Under the pieces are notes generated by a model that was not told where the DNA came from, searched no databases, and worked only from the letters and a program-made list of their open reading frames with translations. Shown piece after piece: positions 9,569 through 22,520 of a stretch of 64,000 bases of DNA. Source of the stretch: Alentia gelatinosa (Eukaryota > Annelida > Polychaeta > Phyllodocida > Polynoidae); the NCBI GenBank assembly GCA_950022655.1, contig OX465580.1:99218797-99282796 (forward strand). Direction: 5' to 3'. Numbering within the stretch: the first letter of the stretch is position 1; the number at the start of each line of letters is the position of its first letter. Position numbers and translations under genes: made by a program.

Positions 9569-9668
9569 TTTTGGCCCGTTCTCTACCTAGTTTGAGCGGT
9601 CTATGTGATTTCACGAAGCGAAGTTGAGTGAATTCACATAACGATCAAAGGAGGAGAACAGGCCAAAT
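9569..9668. repeat. Hairpin (snap-back) repeat
   Basis: Two imperfect inverted arms of about 40 bp (9569-9609 and 9628-9668, ending TTTGGCCCGTTCTC and GAGAACAGGCCAAA) flank a short GA/CG-rich centre containing CACGAAGCGAAGTTGAGTG. No coding content. It resembles the hairpin at 19770-19908 in structure but not in arm sequence. Confidence 0.75.
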
Positions 9669-10378
9669 TGTTTTCATCGATTGGGTTTCTGATTTTACCT
9701 CATCTTGAAACCAACATTAGTATATTTTGTCATTAGGAAAATTAGAGTTACTTCAATTATGAATCTGTATGTTGCCATGTTGTGATCGGCTTGTCCCAAA
9801 CCTTTAGTGTAGAAAAGCTATGGTTACTGCTGTGGTTGTTTGGCGCATATTACTAGGGCTTATAGTTTGCGATGTTTTTACTTCATTTGTTTAAATTCCT
9901 ATATGTCAAGGTTCGCAATAACCTTAATAAGTTCCATATCACCCTATAAAATACAAAAATAATCATTCATTACACATTTTCCCTGGACAGAGTGAGAAAG
10001 TCAGGAGTTGGCCAAATCTTTTTTTTTTTAATTACATGATGACATGAGATTTTGTTTTGACCTTATAATAATGATTACTAATAAGAAGCTATCAATAATA
10101 TATAAAATAATCGTATAATGGAGTAGTGAGTCAATTATCATAATCATATTAGAGGGCGGTATAGTAGGACAATGGTCTGGAGAAGGGCCATCGGGAACGG
10201 GGGTTTACGTTTGGTATGCATCACCTGTTTCTGCGCATGGCCCCACATCGCCACCAGTCTTGCCCAAGCATAGATGGAGATGAGAATTAACACATGCACA
10301 TCATGTGAGAGTAGAGGTAAGAGTAAGGGAGTGTGAAGTTAGGCGGAAGCGCAAGTGAAGTGCACAGTGCGAGGATGA
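9669..10378. other. Intergenic AT-rich DNA
   Basis: No supported feature. Confidence 0.5.
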
Positions 10379-10431
10379 TACACCAGGGGGCGCAATGACC
10401 ACCCCTGACGATAGGCCATAGGTCTCCAATA
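10379..10431 (-). mobile_element. Diverged solo A-end of a Ngaro-like element
   Basis: In reverse orientation this matches the A repeat of the element at 2664. The strings CACCAGGGGG and GCAATGACCACCCCTGA are preserved, followed by a diverged form of the A-end start (ATAGGCCATAGG). Weaker similarity continues leftward to about 10345. No coding region or B repeat accompanies it, so it is a remnant end of a related older element. Confidence 0.65.
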
Positions 10432-13093
10432 CAGCTGTTGAACTTCTATTACCACATCATTAAGCGCATCAACAATCCTATGTTTCGAAAGATACTCATA
10501 CATGGATCACTATCGCTATAGTGGCGGTCTCTATGGACAGATCACAAACATGGTAACATCATTGTCGCCAGCATTGTCACACCATGAATGGGAGCCATTT
10601 GGCACACTGGATCATTATATCAAGTGAATGCATTGAAGGTGTTTGCTATATCAACTGCTGTGCATTATAACATAATATTATATGTACGTTAACACGCAAG
10701 CTTATCCTGGTAATATACTTCAAATTATGACATCGGAACTTAGGTGTTTTATTTATTTATCATATAGCAGCATACAAAGAGATCTTCCAATGTAGCCAGG
10801 TCGACACACCAGCTTTATGCAACATTTGACCTACAGCATTTGCAGTACAAGCTGCTTACCGGAGACACGGCTAAAGTGTTACTTCGCCGACTGATAGCAC
10901 CCTGCCCGGCATATGTTTGGACACAAAGTTGGATGGCCATGTTCAACTTGATACACTTGATACATTGGATTTTAAATATTGCCGCGAAACACCCACGTTG
11001 AACTATCAACACAGCATGAAAATGAACTATTAACACAGCATGAACATTTTAGTTTACATACATGTGCGTCATCATCGAACTAGGCCAGTCTGTGTGAGAA
11101 ATCGTCATATCTGGGCGAGCTACACGTGACATTGATATTGTGCGTCACCAACTTTAGGATCGCTCATCGGCCAATGTCAACAAAATATCATAATGGCGAA
11201 TTACATGTTTATGACTCTATTTCCTTTAGTTGTATACATATTTTATTTAAATACCGGAATGGCATTTGGGATGGGTTATGTGCCATGGAGTTCTTTGCGT
11301 TAAGCCTATGGAAAGAAATACTGTGGGAACCTTCAGATAAGGATTAGATATTACACCTTTAATGAAGAGCAACTCGCCTACTTTCTTGTACTGCTCGTTC
11401 AATAATTATTAATCACGTCCATGCACGGGACCTATTAGTGATGTATATCTACCACGGGTTGTTATTATGACATATCCTGACATCTAATTGGCGAAACACT
11501 AAGGGAGAGCAGCAGCACCTAGTGGCAATACCAATCTGGCCTACATAGTTGTGATACTAACAGTAATCAATACTACTATTCTTATGAGAGCTACATAGTT
11601 GCGATACTAAAAGTAATCAATACTACTATTATACTACTATTATTTTGAGACCTACAGACAGTAAACAGTGATTTTGTCTGCTTGAGATAACTATCACCGA
11701 AAGCTTTCTAGATCATGTATCTAACACAATAGATTGCTTATACAGTACTGAATTATGGCATAATGAATACTGCGTTATAAAATCTTTTGCTTGGAGAAGT
11801 CTTCTGTCATCCCCTGCATTGGCTCATGTCTAAAGACCGTGCCTCTTGCGATATTACAATTCATGAAGAAATAGATGTAGCTCATCGCTGCGTTGTTAAC
11901 ACACATATCTAGTAGATGTATGTATGCTATCATAGGTCTGAATCTTTAGTTGTTCATCTATAGATCATTGATAAATGAATGTTGTTGAATCGATTGTCAG
12001 TAATTTCTCATGCGCATCTAGGCTGGACTATCAGGTATTTTGATATTTTAAAAAGGAATTCTATGGGAAATATTAGTTAAGAGAGGCTTCAAGTGGAGGC
12101 TTAGACTTGCTCAAGTCTTTGATTAGGAACATTCATTAAATGATTAAAGAAAATCGGAGTACAATTCATTATAGCATGTATTCTTCTCTGACTGGCCCCG
12201 TGTCACTCAGAAGGGGTGGAAGGGTAGGATACAGGGACTGAGGCCAGTCTAGTGGAGGCTTTCCGCAGGTCTACAGTGTTACCGTCTTGGGTGGAAATGG
12301 CAAAACTCTTGTAAAGATCCCAGCATATCTAGGCCATATTGTTGAAGTCGTCCTGAAAATAGTGCAAGGCTATATATTGTCGATACACGTAAAGGGTGTA
12401 ATAAAACAGAGAAATAGCCTTCGATCTGTCTAGATGGCTTATGGAATATAGAAGATAGATGAATGGACATAGGCGAACGCCCAGTTCCACTTATCCTGCA
12501 TTGCCTATTCCATATTCGTCTATCCGTCTCTATGGTAGTTCTACTCAAACTATAGGAGAGTCATTGCAGGGTGGTACTATTTTCAAAAGAAAGCCCGGTT
12601 AATGATGCGGCCTACGAGCATGAATAACAAATGCACTGTCAGAAAGAGAGCGTATGGGGCCTTGGACATCGCCCATATCAATACAAAGCTATGACGCCAG
12701 CACTGGTCTTTTCTAGGACAAACGGCAAACTATCAGTCTATAATCTATCACCCAGTCTACATACGTGTACAAAAATACAAGTGGGAAAGGCGAAACGTTG
12801 ACAGGTCAATTTGTTATTTTTACTGCAGCACATCGAATTCAAGGATACGTGAGAGTGGGATCAGCTGTATGTTTTACCAAAATTGGAAAGGGTGACCATT
12901 AACTAAGGGAATTATATGCGCAGGGGATATCTATACCGACCAAACGGGACCGTGCTGTTACTGAATCAAGGGATTTTAATATGAAGAAAGTACAGTTTAC
13001 CAATGGTTATCTATTGTTTGAATTCTTTACTTTCAGACTCACTATCCTTTCTAGAGATTAATATTGCATGAGCTACATACGTTGCCTAAAGGT
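10432..13093. other. Intergenic AT-rich DNA
   Basis: No gene recognised. Contains short local duplications, including a 23-bp one at about 10997-11045 (around AACACAGCATGAA), and the 50-bp tandem pair listed separately. ORFs are below 90 codons and featureless. Confidence 0.5.
11541..11640. repeat. Tandem duplication, 2 x 50 bp
   Basis: Units 11541-11590 and 11591-11640 both begin CTACATAGTTG and carry GATACTAA and AGTAATCAATACTACTATT; they differ at a few bases. TAC/TAT-rich sequence follows. Confidence 0.85.
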
Positions 13094-13693
13094 TACGTCC
13101 CTGTCACACTGGCGTAAATGGCTAAAAAAAACACGGCGTTTTCTCGTCTATTCACGTCTATGTTCTTCTACGTATTTTGAAATAAATAAACGTGCGGCGA
13201 TGCGCGGGCAAACGCGGAGTTGCTTAGAAGTATGTCGGAATTCATAAACGAACGTGAACAAAAAGCGAAAAAAAGCGCGGAGTCAGAATTACTTTTAAAA
13301 TTCAAACCTATGTCTACGCATTCAGAGTCAGAATTACTTTTTAGATTTTGAAACTTATGTCTACGCATTCCGAGTAAGAATTACTTTAAAAAAATGCGTA
13401 AATGAATGCGGTAAAACGCCACACTGCGTACATAAGCGTAGATAAGCGTTGACGATCGTTCGTAAACGTACTAGAACGTTAAAGGAAAGCAAACATATAC
13501 ATTTCCAATCCGAAGCCTAAACGTGGTGTCCACAGTCTCAAAAACGTAGTAAAAAACGTCAGAATTTACGCCAGTTTGATTGGATTATGCAATATAAGAT
13601 AAAAGTGTTGAATTTGCTTAGTGAATACGCGGAACCCGCGTCCTTTCAAACGAGTAGAAAAAACGATAAATTAACGCCAGTGTCACTGGAGCA
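13094..13693. mobile_element. Non-autonomous inverted-repeat element, family 2 copy 1
   Basis: A roughly 600-bp element whose ends are imperfect inverted repeats around CACTGGCGTAAAT (left) and TTAACGCCAGTGTCACTGG (right). The interior is full of ACGT-containing motifs and has an internal duplication of about 55 bp around AGTCAGAATTACTTTT (about 13283-13380). A relative with matching ends and interior is at 32427-32939. ORFs inside are shadows of the repeat. No transposase; superfamily not determined. Confidence 0.7.
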
Positions 13694-13699
13694 TTAGAC

Positions 13700-14760
13700 T
13701 GGTCACATAGGCTTCCATCGCATAAGCTGCAAAAAATATCCCTTCTACTAAATGTAATTCACACGGTGGGATTCGTGTACCTCACGAAAAGGAGTTAATT
13801 ATCGTACACTAGTCTTTACGTGTGAATCCCGCGTTAGAGGCATGCCCAGCTAAAGTGGGATTCGCACGATGGGACAAATGGACCTGAGACTGGTGTACTT
13901 CACACCTTTGCACCAGTCGGCTGCTATTTCCATGTGTTATAAAAACTCCTTCTGCATTAACGAACCAGGCTATGTTGGCCTGGTTGCTACTGTGGAAAAA
14001 ATTTCTATTTCCAGCTGGGTACAAAGTTTCACAGATTGGGGTGTTCTACAGTCTCAGGGTAACATGGTGGATTCAATTCACATGGGAAGACTTAACAGGT
14101 ACATAGTCTCACCCCTACACCCCATCACAGGGTACACAGAGTACACAGGGTACACAGTCGCCCACTCAGGGTACTTCCCCGTGTGAATAGGTGTTTTTTG
14201 GAACCACTGAGACTCACAGATTGGGGGAGAATGTGTGAAATACATTTGTCTCATCAAAATGCCCCTCTAAATTTTAAACCTGTTCAAAGTCAAAATCTCA
14301 TGAGATTCTGTTCCTTGTTAGGGGTGATTGTCGTCGACAATTGCAAGGGAAAAAAGTTGTCTCAGCAAAATGGAACCCTGTCATTCACACGAGCAGATTG
14401 CATTCCAGTACAGAATCTCAATAGGATTTGTCTCAGACAAACGGCTTTTGAAGTATGTGAATCCACCGTTCACTGTGAATCCCACTTTCCGATGACCAAT
14501 CACTCAAGTCCAAACTACCTCAAGACTCACTTGGCCTCAATATGGTTAGATCCTAGACTCAGACAGTTGAAGAAATGGCAAGGTGTCTGGGTGCAAGTGG
14601 GTTACAGAAAACGATCCATAGACTAAATGTAACTAAGACCTTTTTACTATTAATCATTTATGATTGCATGCCCATTCATTAATGATGAACATACTATTTG
14701 TTACTAGTTGAGCACGGGAAAGCGCGCTCATATATGTCATCTAGAGGTTAGAATGCTCAC
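13700..14760. mobile_element. Relative of the large fold-back repeat at 49.2-49.9 kb
   Basis: The right part (about 14570-14710) matches both arms of the fold-back at 49221-49940: AAGTGGGTTACAGAAAACGA followed by CCATAGACT, then the same terminal stretch ending GAACATACTATTTGTTACTAG. The left part shares GAGGCATGCCCAGCT. Two ORFs of 105 and 147 codons (13869-14186, 14183-14626) lie inside with no recognisable domain; one runs through short GGGTACACAG repeats. They are most likely chance frames within a repeat. Boundaries are approximate. Confidence 0.55.
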
Positions 14761-15050
14761 ACAGGCTTCCAGCTTACCGCAGAGAATCTAACACTTTACT
14801 ATCAATGTCCCAACTATAGATACCTGGTTAAATGATCAGGGGTCCAGTATCAAGCCATACCATACCGCCTGCCCCACTACTGACTTGGTTCCTAAAAATA
14901 GACATTTTTATTTCTAGACAAAAGGATTCACTTTGTTGACCAATTCTTTCATGAAATGATAAACATTTAGTTACGGCTACTGTAATCTGCTACTAGATAA
15001 AGAAACTATTAGATGATAATTTTGTCTAAATGTGGTATTTACATTTCAAA

Positions 15051-15127
15051 TCTGATGGGACACATCTAAATACACTGTATTCAGAAAGTCAGATCTGATG
15101 GGATACATCTAAATACACTGTATTCAG
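15051..15127. repeat. Tandem duplication, period 43 bp
   Basis: A 34-bp segment starting TCTGATGGGA and ending CACTGTATTCAG occurs at 15051-15084 and 15094-15127 with one difference. Confidence 0.85.
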
Positions 15128-15239
15128 ACCCACTATGCAGAGACCTGACAAACCAGTTTTGCTCCCTTCAACCCTGTCATCAAGCCTTGCACCTGAGACA
15201 TGACCATAGACTTGCACTATAACCCTTGATTATTAATTT

Positions 15240-15580
15240 TCATGAAGACAGGGAGGGAGACACAGAGAGACAGATAGTGATGCAGATGATAACAGAGACA
15301 AAAGGGAGACTCACACAGGGAACAGGTAAACAGATAGAGTCAGACATATACAGATGGGGACAGAGACAATGAGACAGAGATGCAGAAAGACACATACAAA
15401 GTGAAATAGTCAAACATACATGCCAAACAACAGGAACAGAGACAAATGTATAGCATTACATACATATGGACAGACAGAGACAGAGACAAAGATATAATCA
15501 GTATATAGACAGGGATAATGCCAGCGTGACAGACAGAGAAGCAGACAGCTTGAGGGAAGATCAGTCACTATGCTCTTCAA
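15240..15580. repeat. Purine-rich degenerate simple repeat (GACAGA-like)
   Basis: Many scattered GACAGA, CAGAGACA and AGACAG units on the plus strand, giving a low-complexity purine-rich strand. An opposite-strand 77-codon ORF here is a by-product. Confidence 0.75.
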
Positions 15581-18039
15581 AGAAACACAGACCCAGTAAG
15601 GAGGTATGAGGTTGGTAGAAGGGTAGCCATATGACTCTCTCAACCAAGTCCCTCCATATTAGCACCTCTAGAGCCCTAGAGCCTTATTTAGCTCTGAAAT
15701 AACTATGATTAACGTGATCAAATATGATAACCACAGTACTGAAATGCAAAGTCTCAACTAACCCACACGAGAGAGTGATTGACAAAGTATGAAATGTATC
15801 CATGTTTTAACTATCAAGAATTTTCAAAGCATCCTCTAGATGTAATTAAGTATATACTGTGATTTCGGTGCGTTTTGTGCAAAATCAGCAGGGGTAATAT
15901 ACGAACGCTTCGGATTAGGGGGAGTGAAGATAACCTAAGGCCTAAAGTATATAATCCTAGGGTCAGTGTATAGTAAGCAACTCCTCCACTTCAGGCTTTT
16001 AACAAGACACGGGATCGGAGATTTTGGTTTCCCTTCGCCGTTGCTGATCTCCGAAAAGCCTCGGATCAGTAAACGACCGGCTCTCAAACAAGTGAAACCG
16101 CAGAGCCTGCTAATACTACATTGTTTATACGACATCCGAAGCAAGAGGGATAGTTTCCTCCTCGTTTTCGCGGCCATTGTCGGCCTCATTTTACTTGCTG
16201 GGACGAGGTGCCTATAGGAGCCATGCGCATAAAGGTTCCATTCCCCGGTAAGTAGTCATACTTCATCAACCGGTCACCAAGGCCTCATGGTTATGCATGG
16301 CACGATGCGAGGATGATCCCTGCCTGCCCTGATGAATAGGCCATCTTCAGACAAAGACGCCCCTCCCGACTCCACTACCGCTCTGGCCACGTCACATGGG
16401 GAGGGAGCTTTCGCGAGAAACCGCGATAACTTTACGTGACACAGTCACGCCACCATGCGACATTGCCCAGAGGCATGACCAGCGTCTGGGAGCTTGTGAA
16501 AATGCGCTTTTTCTTTCTAGGAACAAATTCTTTTGAATTATGGATTTTCCTGATTTTTCCCGGTCGTTGAATAAGTAATGTACATCCTGGGAGAAACCGG
16601 AAATTGTCATACAAGACCCATTAGCAGCGTCCCATACACAGTATACTCATGGATGTCATCGAGTGAAGAATTAGACGTATACTTTGGATTCTGAAAATAT
16701 CATTCGTGAATTCCATTTTCACGTAACAGGCATTCGCTGGAAGTATGGGCACGACTGAAATAATTTTCCATTATTTCCGAGTTACAAATGCATAAGAATG
16801 TGACACCCAATATACAAAGCTTTATGAAGGAGTGACACTTCCCTGGGCAGTAGAATATGTCACCAGATAGTAATAACTAAATCGCGATGTGCATGGGACA
16901 TTGTGTACTGAGTACGGGCAGTAATGACTTTTCTGCAGCCATACTTCATTGGGCGTTCTTTTATCTTTAAAAGGGCACTGAGAATGGTATCACCACACAT
17001 CGCGATCAAAGACAGTTTTATAGTTTTCTCCCCAAAATGGTTAGATTTTCCAAGCATGGTTGGCAAGCAGATTATCTCATAAATGCATACAATATTGTAT
17101 ATGTATAGTCATACAAATTGAATTGTACGGATTTGGGACCGGGAAACAGTATCATCATCGAGATGACAAAAATTTTGCTATTAGAACTTTAAACACGTTG
17201 ATATATCTGTTACATGGCAGACGCACAAGGTCTTTTTACAATAACAAAGGTTGAAACACGGCGGCTCGGTTGAAATCAGTGAAAGGCATTAGCAAATGTC
17301 AACTCGCTGGATAAAAGAGCAACAGCCACGAATCTGTTCTCTGTGCAACGGCAGTAACTCCTCGTTTCAGTCGTCAACGCCACTTTGGTCATCAAATACG
17401 CTTTGACATGGCGCCCTTGAAAATGGAAAATACGAGCTGTAAAAGGATACCATCATAAGATATCTCATTATAGTGTCTCTTTTAGCTGGCATCGTGTGAG
17501 TCGTTAAGTACACATCGCCCATATCCCTGGTGTTAGGATGCAGTATTCATGGCTCCACGCTTTTCCTAGAACACGGGGATATCACAGATGAGCTGAGATA
17601 CATTTACAGATGGAGAGGTGGTTCCGAATCGGGTCAGATGAACAGATGTCCTGTGATGCTGAATGTCATTCTTTGAAAAGGCAGTAGTGCAATAATGAAA
17701 GGATAATTCGACAGAATAAGGTAACTAGTGTGATACCAAAATAGCCTGGCGAGAGAGAAGGAGGTGGGATAGGTCGGTGGGGTGCAAAGCTTGGCCACCT
17801 TTTGCCACAACGCGGTGCAACTTAACCGGGTTTCACAGAGTCGTCGACACTCACCGCCTTCTGTCCCATGAAGGGTCTCCCTCAGATGGTTTTTATTTGC
17901 ATTCGATAGCATGCTATCTTTCTTTCAGCAAACATTTAACAGGTAACTAACAGGAAATCAGTTGTGAGACACGATGCGACGAAACGCGACGACACAGGTA
18001 GTGGACGACCAGTTGAGGTCTGTCACACCGCCATCAGAT
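15581..18039. other. Intergenic DNA
   Basis: No gene recognised; ORFs are at most 92 codons. A short stretch at about 16306-16343 (GCGAGGATGAT ... AATAGGCCAT) faintly resembles the A-end remnant at 10.38 kb. Otherwise nothing was seen. Confidence 0.45.
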
Positions 18040-18225
18040 AACTCATGTTTCATTGGTGTATCAATGGTGTATCAACTGCTAGAGTCTTATTAAGGCAGTT
18101 TATTGATTGCCAGGGTCGTATTAAGGCGGAGCGTCAACTGTCAGTGGTATCGTATTAAGGGTGTGCGTCAATTGTCAATATCGTATTAGGACTGTGTGTT
18201 AACTGTCAGGTCATATTAATGTAAA
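18040..18225. repeat. Degenerate minisatellite
   Basis: About four to five diverged units of 35-45 bp built from (CG)TATTAAGG followed by GCGTCAACTGTCAG-like sequence. Confidence 0.65.
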
Positions 18226-19769
18226 ATTCAATCTACGAGTCGAGGCTCAAAGACGATCGTTCCACCTCATAATGAATGGCAACGCAATCGGAAATAGGGC
18301 ATTACCCTATTGTCCTTATAAGAGACCCCCCAAACAAGCGGCAGGAAACTTATCTAGTCTGTATATTCTACCCTGTAGTTTGATGAAGAACGGAAAGCAG
18401 TTTGCCAACAATGGTGCTCCATCTCCTCCACTTCTAATTGCTTTTCTCTCTGAATTATCATTACGCAGCGCTACCACCCGTGCCATGTCTAACACGTCTG
18501 TAGTATAAGACCTGGGCACTTATTGTCGACAGAAACATCCCACAGGACGGTCTCCTGTACGGGAAATATCTTATAGGTGCAGTTCTTCATTCTTATTCTA
18601 GGTGTGAATACGGTATATATGTTCTGGCAGAGAGCATAAACAATTCCCCAGTCAGTATTCAGAATAGGCATGCGGTGCTTTGAACACTTTACTACTTGAC
18701 CCTTGGAAACTTTTGTCATTGAATCACGATGGTGGTAAGACTTTCTTATGCAGGATGTCCAATTCTATGAAGATAGCTGCGTACTTGCATCCACCTGTAT
18801 GTGGTCAGTATTGTCTAATTAATGTAATCAGGTCTTTAGCTCAAGCTAAACACATATGAGTGAAAAGAACCATAATGCCTACATATATATATTTATGAAT
18901 GGTCTTGATGACATATGTTACCGAAAGGTAAGTATGAGTATGATTGAAATAATACTTTTGGTAATTAATTATTCGAAGAAAACATTTTCAAGTATGGATT
19001 CATTAAGTTTTTAGATGAATATCACATCAAAATTCTAGAACAAGATATACTGGAGATATCTTAAAAGGAAATCCTTCCGACCTGGTGTGCGACAAGCAAT
19101 AAGACTAAGCAATGGGGCCCCGTATTCCATGCAAGTATGTCCTATTTCTCTCTGTATCAATATATTTTATAGCTGAATTATATCAATGAATTTTGGAGCA
19201 TAACTCGCTCTGTGCCAATTCAATCTCTGACAGTCACAGGCCATGCATATAATTCAGAATTATTTAGTTTTTACTAGGACAGCACCTATCATACTTATAC
19301 CTATATACTTCAGATATTATCAGATATTATTTGGAATTAGGGCCGAGATTTTGTTAATGAATTAAGTAATTCAATGGATCTCTCAATGCTTGTGGATCCA
19401 TGGACTTCATGTAATATGTATGACTATATACCGTCCTGCACATACCCCAGACCCTAACACCTACGGTCAAGGGGGGCTTATATTGGTAATCTATTAGCAG
19501 CTTACTGCTTGACATTTCAATTCTATTAACCGTCATTGCTGCTACATGTGATTACATCAGTTAAAGGGAGAATTTAATGAAAGTGACCTGACTATAAGGA
19601 ACCATGTTCGAGTCCATTTGCACCGCAAAATCAGCATCACATTGCCTTCTGATCTACCTATCTCATAGATTCCGTCTTACCTGTCGATGCGATGTAACAA
19701 TGTATCTGGGGTATATTGATCAAATTTACGCACCTTGTGTAAGTGGCACTAGAGCAAAGTAATAAGATA
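18226..19769. other. Intergenic AT-rich DNA
   Basis: No supported feature; only short ORFs without domains. Confidence 0.5.
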
Positions 19770-19908
19770 AAATGTATATACCTTACTGGTACATACTCAT
19801 ATACCGCGTTTCTTTCGATAAAAATATTCCACGAGCTCGCCGAGCGAGGGGAATATTTTTATCAAAAGAAACAAGGTATGTGAGTATGTACCAGTAAGGT
19901 AATACATT
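19770..19908. repeat. Long hairpin (snap-back) repeat
   Basis: Nearly perfect inverted arms of about 60 bp (19770-19830 and 19849-19908), the left reading TACCTTACTGGTACATACTC and the right its complement. The loop is about 18 nt and GC-rich, with ACGAGCTCGCCGAGCGAG. Arms are AT-rich with few mismatches, so the structure is young or maintained. No coding content. Confidence 0.9.
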
Positions 19909-21834
19909 TTTATTTTATTATATACCTTCAAATATAAGTATTTGATGAATTACATAAGGAAATATGACAATGTCCGAGCAGGATTCAAAGTGTGCTGGTA
20001 TATCTCTTGATATCTTAGTGAAAGTCAAGCACAGAATATGCTCCAAGCACATTTTTACTCTGTGCCGGTATATATTTAATACCAATACCCTAACAGAGGT
20101 TGGTATTTATGTAACATACTGGCACAGGTATATAATAATGAGGATATCTTTTCCGCAATTTTTTTCATTCCTCTAAACTTTCCTGGAAAAATTCAAATGT
20201 TGGAAAAAGCCAAAGTGATACCAAACGAGAGCTGTGTGTTTTTTGGCAGTTTAGTTGAATTAACGTGAATATTCATATCGGTTTCTATAATACTTACGTA
20301 CTTTACTACCATGAAATAATCTTTGACCGTTCCTCCTCATACCAGCAGAATAACGCCGAAAGGACCTAACTAGTAGTACGCAGATATCAGTTTCAGTCCA
20401 TCAAACAGATCTATTTATCATTGGCTCATGATGAACACTGCCTATCGACTCTAATTTTGATATGCCATACTCAAGATGGATGCACTTATTGTCATAGGCT
20501 ATTCAATTCTCAAGGAAAACTAATTATCATCATGTTTTACCGCACCGCATGGATCGTTGAAATCGATTGTAATTGTCGAGGGAAAGAAGAAATGAAAAAA
20601 AGGTTCAACCGCGTTGGCATTCAAAGTGGTTGCAGAGTTATCACATTATGAAAGTAATAGGAACGAGAAATGGGCACTCTCTTCCAGATTTGGAGCCAGA
20701 ATCTTTTTATCACCAGGAATCCCGCAAATTAATTTTTCCAGGCGAAGTTGCATGCACTGTCATGCAAAGGACATGTTAAGGGGTTGTGCTTACCTGCCTG
20801 GAAATTATTCTCACTAACCTGATTGATACCTCTTTTTATTGATACCTTATGGGAAGACCAAATCGTAGCGCTTTAATGACTTTCCCAAGAGAATCCAGTG
20901 CCTTGTGTGTCGCTCCAAGCGTTCAGAATATTTACAAGGGATTGATTTAGTTTTATATATGGTTTAAAGCACCCTTCCTTTGTCAGCAAAACTCAAAGGA
21001 ATCTTGTAATGACGAAATCTACGAGACATAATTACTTTACTTGTAGCCAAAACAAACGACCTATTGATAATATCAATCATTAATTCTTTTGAATGGGATT
21101 CTATTTGCAGGCTAATGGGGCTGAGTTAAGTCAAGTCAAGTGAACCGCCTTGGGCCAAAAAGCGCCATTTCAATATAACTCATTATCTCTCTCCTGTGCA
21201 TCGACGTCTTTCTACTCGGTCTGAATTCAGTTTTGGCCTGTGAAGTGGAGGCCTGTTTTAAAGACCTATTCAGATCACACCAAACCTAAGTACAATGTTG
21301 GTAAACCTTTTCTTATTCAGATAAATGCTTATACAATGACCTAGCTGTGGGTGGTCTTCCTTGTATAACGAACAAAAATAAATTGTCGATTACATTATTT
21401 ACTGCAAGATAAATATGTTTAAGGCATTCATAGTACAATTACACATCAATATTCCAACAGAGCAAAAATATTGAAGCCTTCAAGAATTGTGTAGAAACGT
21501 TATTGTAATATTTGCCTATAAATCATCCCTTAACTCATAACTCATCTCATTCTACTATCTTTTCTGGCGATTGATTGAAATCTGATTGCCCCTTGTGGAC
21601 ATATATGTAATTAAAGTTTCAGTTTGTAACTGAAAATCTCACTTTATGAGAGGTGCAGTTAATAGCAACAAAAAGATTTCAATCCAAGATACACAGGACA
21701 ATACAAAGTATTATACAGGAATGTAAATGACTTTACCAGGATAATACAGGTTGGGCAACTCAAACTTGAAATTTCCCACTCCGTATTAACGATATCGCTC
21801 GAGATCCGGAGCTATCTTAGTGGGGGGAGGGGGG
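19909..21834. other. Intergenic AT-rich DNA
   Basis: No gene recognised. Overlapping ORFs of 60-76 codons at 20421-20817 show no domain. Confidence 0.5.
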
Positions 21835-22520
21835 GAGGGTGTCCACCAGGATCCCGATACACGCCGATATTGACCTTGCGATACAAAATCCATATTGTAG
21901 CGAAATTGTAGCGCATATGGTGCACATCGGGGCAGGTGGTCAGGTTTCTACGATAACGCTTCCGATACACACCGACGCGGCCCGACGCGGCCCGACCCGC
22001 TACGATTAAAAAACCCGTATCGTACGGGGTCCACGACAATCGATCGTCGTAGCTTATCGGTCGGCGTCGATGTGTATCGATGACGCTTTGAACGGGAAAT
22101 CATAATCGATAATCGATGGAAAATTATGAAATTTTCTGAATACCTAGGACATATGATGATATTGACGCTCACTTAACACAAATGTCTCAAATCGATCATT
22201 TTGTACTTTAACTTGGAACTGATTTTTTCATTAAATACTATGATGAAATATCATATAATATTGTTTTTTTTATCTACAGGTAAAATGTCAGTTATAAATA
22301 TGCATTAGTTCTGTAGTTATAAAGGAAATATGGTTGATTCCGCTGGTTGCGTAGTGAGCTATATCGGGGTGTATCGGGAACATGTAACCTTTTTCATGCA
22401 CCCTGCCAAGATGTTACGACGCACACCGATACACTACAATATGTCTCCCGATAGGCTATCATTTGGTAATTGTGTATCAGTGTGTATAGGCGTGTATTGC
22501 CATTTGTGGGTGCCCGGTCT
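21835..22520. mobile_element. Possible degenerate inverted-repeat DNA element
   Basis: The left edge has GGGTGTCCACC then GATACACGCCGAT; the right edge has GGCGTGTATTGCC ... TGGGTGCCC, a degenerate inverted match. Between them, CGATACACACCGA, TCGGGGTGTATCGGG and similar motifs recur in both orientations. The GTCCACC end and CGATA-rich interior recall the MITE at 1781-2051. Boundaries and family are uncertain. Confidence 0.45.

Noticed and set aside
13869..14626. Two adjacent ORFs of 105 and 147 codons
   Set aside because: They lie in a repeat shared with 49.2-49.9 kb, contain GGGTACACAG-type repeats and show no domain.
19600..19620. B-box-like GTTCGAGTCC of a tRNA gene
   Set aside because: No A box at the right distance and no cloverleaf could be folded.
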